A model generated the notes under the pieces. It saw only the letters and a program-made list of their open reading frames with translations. It did not search any database and was not told where the DNA came from. This document shows positions 62,467 to 64,000 of a stretch of 64,000 nucleotides of DNA, one piece after another. The translations under genes were made by a program, and so were the position numbers. Each line of letters opens with the position of its first letter. Positions within the stretch are counted from its first letter, which is position 1. Source of the stretch: Collinsella sp. 4_8_47FAA (GTDB lineage: Bacteria; Actinomycetota; Coriobacteriia; Coriobacteriales; Coriobacteriaceae); assembly GCF_000763055.1 (NCBI RefSeq), contig NZ_KN214134.1, forward strand, positions 452,909 through 516,908, read 5' to 3'.

Positions 62467-62757
62467 CGGAGCTGTGGAAATCGAAGGTTAATACTTTTCC
62501 CGAGAAGTGAACGACCTTATTTGGACCCCTGTAGCATCGACACTTTTTGGGCTCTGTTTCCTGCGGATTTGTCGAGTTTTTCCTGCGGTTTTGCTGGCGA
62601 AAAATGCAGATGTTTCGGGGGTCCGATTTTGCTCGTTCACTTCGCGGAAAAGTATTAGACCTCGATTCGTCGGGTCGGGGGAGAGCCTTTCATGGATGCC
62701 GGAGATGTACGTTGCGGCAGACGGATCGCCAGAAGTCGGCTGTTCCGTGCCTCAAGA

Positions 62758-62844
62758 TTTCCAAAAAGTTAACCTTTGTTGAACTTAATAGTTAGATAAA
62801 CTAAACTATTTTCTAAAAGTGTGCTCGAGTAAACTTGTTTACTC
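62758..62844. promoter_or_regulatory. Candidate metal-regulator sites before the DUF6110/P-type ATPase genes
   Basis: Three elements in 87 bases: tttccaaaaagttaacc (62758-62774), identical to 1039-1055 before feoA; aatagtt-n10-aactatt (62787-62810); and cgagtaaac-tt-gtttactcg (62825-62844), a near-perfect 20-bp palindrome. Position and sharing with feo suggest one metal-sensing repressor, not identified here. Confidence 0.5.
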
Positions 62845-62894
62845 GGGTGCTGAGGCACTGTGCCGCGTCCAATGCGGCAAAAGGGAGAGACATC

Positions 62895-63140
62895 ATGAAG
62901 AAGTCCACGTTCAACACCCTGCTTGTTGGTGGCGGTTTTCTGCTCGGTACGGCTGGCATCAAGCTGCTCACCAGCGCTCCGGTAAAGAACGCCTGCGTGC
63001 AGGGTATCGCGTGCGGCATGCGCATCAAGAACGGCTACCAGGACATGGTCGAGCAGGCCAAGGCTAATGTCGACGACATGGTTGCCGAGGCTGCTTACAT
63101 CACCCAGAGCGAGGCCGCCGCGGACAACGCAGCCGAGTAG
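62895..63140 (+). CDS. DUF6110-like small protein
   Basis: An 81-residue protein. The start MKKSTFNTLLVGGGFLLGTAGIKLLTS has a short hydrophobic segment, then PVKNACVQGIACGMRIKNGYQDM with two cysteines, and an acidic, Ala-rich end. This resembles the DUF6110 family (recalled from memory), small proteins often placed before metal P-type ATPases. A partner or metal-handling role is inference. I chose ATG 62895, with aagggaga upstream; the frame starts earlier at 62835. It is 18 bases before the ATPase gene. Confidence 0.65.
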   Translation: MKKSTFNTLLVGGGFLLGTAGIKLLTSAPVKNACVQGIACGMRIKNGYQDMVEQAKANVDDMVAEAAYITQSEAAADNAAE

Positions 63141-63158
63141 CGCTCCCAGGCACAAACT

Positions 63159-64000
63159 ATGAGATTCTCGATTATCAGCGAGATCCCCGGCAGGACCCGC
63201 CTCCAGTTGGCGGGTCCTGTGCCAGAGAGCGATCTCGATGCGCTTTTAAAGCTCAGCGGCGACATCGACGGCGTGCGCAAGGTGCGCGTCTACGGCCGCA
63301 TTGGCCAGATGGCGCTCGAATACGACGAGCCGCACCGCGATGCCGTGCTGGCCGCCGTCGGTGCGCTTGACGCTCAGGCCATTGCCGACGCAAAGACGGG
63401 TTACGTGATGCAGCTTGAGCCACGCAAGCACAAGCTCGTCATGGATCTCGCCACACTTATCGGCGCCCACTACGCGCGCCGCTGGTTTCTGCCTACGCCG
63501 CTGCGTGCGGTGTTTGTCGTGGCCGGTTACATGGCATTTTTGCGCGCTGCCCTTCATGAGCTGGCGCAGCCGCGCCTGACCGTTCCTGTGCTCGACGCTT
63601 CGGCCATCGGCATTTCGTTCGTCAAGCGTGATGTCGACACCGCGGGCCAGACAATGTTCCTGCTCAACGTGGGCGAGCTGCTCGAGGACTACACCCGCGC
63701 CATGAGCGAAAACGAGCTCATCAACTCGCTGCTCGATGTGCCCGACAAGGCGCAAAAGGTCGTCGGCGACACCGAGGTAAGTGTTGCCGCGACCGAGCTT
63801 GAGCCCGGCGATCTGGTCGCCGTGCGCACCGGCATGTCCATTTGCATCGACGGTGTTGTCGAGCAGGGGAGCGCTATGGTCAACCAGGCGACCCTGACCG
63901 GCGAGCCGCTGGCCGTCGAGCGCAGCGTGGGCGACGACGTGTTCGCCGGAACCGTCGTGGAAGACGGCAGCATCTTGGTGCGCGTGCGCGCCAATACGGC
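63159..64000 (+). CDS. Heavy-metal P-type ATPase, N-terminal part (cut by window edge)
   Basis: The frame is open from ATG 63159 to the window end (280 codons). It starts with a small HMA-like domain, SIISEIPGRTRLQLAG (about 4-19), then VRKVRVYGRIGQMALEYD, with no CxxC metal motif. One membrane region is around residues 95-150. The actuator domain follows, with ELEPGDLVAVRTGMSICIDG and the motif TLTGEPLAVERSVGDDVFAGT (about 245-265). TGE is the dephosphorylation signature of P-type pumps. Metal specificity (Mn, Zn, Cu or Fe) cannot be read, as the CPx/SPC helix lies beyond the edge. Confidence 0.85.
   Translation, partial: MRFSIISEIPGRTRLQLAGPVPESDLDALLKLSGDIDGVRKVRVYGRIGQMALEYDEPHRDAVLAAVGALDAQAIADAKTGYVMQLEPRKHKLVMDLATLIGAHYARRWFLPTPLRAVFVVAGYMAFLRAALHELAQPRLTVPVLDASAIGISFVKRDVDTAGQTMFLLNVGELLEDYTRAMSENELINSLLDVPDKAQKVVGDTEVSVAATELEPGDLVAVRTGMSICIDGVVEQGSAMVNQATLTGEPLAVERSVGDDVFAGTVVEDGSILVRVRANT

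Noticed and set aside
62507-62782. Open frame of 91 codons before the DUF6110-like gene
   Set aside because: No ribosome site and it runs into the shared 17-base regulatory sequence.

Overview
The window most resembles a Coriobacteriia gut actinobacterium, probably a Collinsella. This is inferred from high-GC coding DNA with GC-rich third positions, a Kdp, Feo, heterodimeric ABC and sortase-pilus gene content, and short palindromes scattered between genes. No 16S gene is present, so the assignment rests on gene content.

Layout. 0-0.7 kb: 3' end of an IS256-type transposase gene. 0.7-4.5 kb: an HPr-like protein with Asp at position 46, then feoA-feoA-feoB and a small Cys-rich Feo partner. 4.6-12.9 kb: potassium uptake, with kdpDE divergent from kdpFABC; kdpB is frameshifted. 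13-18 kb: an enoate reductase-type flavoenzyme, a deletion scar joining two broken sugar-acid genes, an IlvD/Edd dehydratase and an ArsC-like protein without cysteine. 18.4-21.1 kb: a drug exporter behind a strong promoter and a possible leader peptide, a CBS protein and an alkyltransferase-like protein. 21.3-23 kb: wreckage of an integrated element (half a tRNA-Met, broken integrase). 23.2-29.1 kb: an AAA ATPase behind seven 10-bp repeats, a GntR regulator, KDPG aldolase, KDG kinase and a LacI regulator. 29.2-31.3 kb: a glutamine synthetase-like protein that has lost several metal ligands, next to a GlnR-like regulator. 31.5-35.6 kb: HtrA protease and DNA ligase.

35.6-37.6 kb: two toxin-antitoxin pairs between two related gene relics. 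37.5-42.9 kb: a MATE pump with a MerR-style promoter and a heterodimeric ABC exporter with an operator inside its promoter. 43-46.7 kb: a DUF559-type putative nuclease between two copies of one palindromic repeat, then moaA and a moaC-mobB fusion. 47-49.3 kb: an MFS transporter and a HAD phosphatase. 49.8-58.4 kb: a sortase-assembled pilus locus (large tip protein, two pilins, class C sortase). 58.7-62.2 kb: gatCAB. 62.9 kb to the end: a small DUF6110-like protein and the start of a metal P-type ATPase.

The genes give a picture of a gut commensal with metal and potassium uptake, sugar-acid breakdown through a 2-keto-3-deoxy-sugar route, several efflux systems and surface pili. At least three families of intergenic palindromes recur (about 67 bp, about 63 bp and about 33 bp units). 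A 17-base sequence is shared between the upstream regions of the feo operon and of the P-type ATPase operon and points to a common metal regulator. The strongest oddities are the degenerate glutamine synthetase beside GlnR, the possible leader peptide before the exporter, the kdpB frameshift and the FCD/GntP deletion scar.
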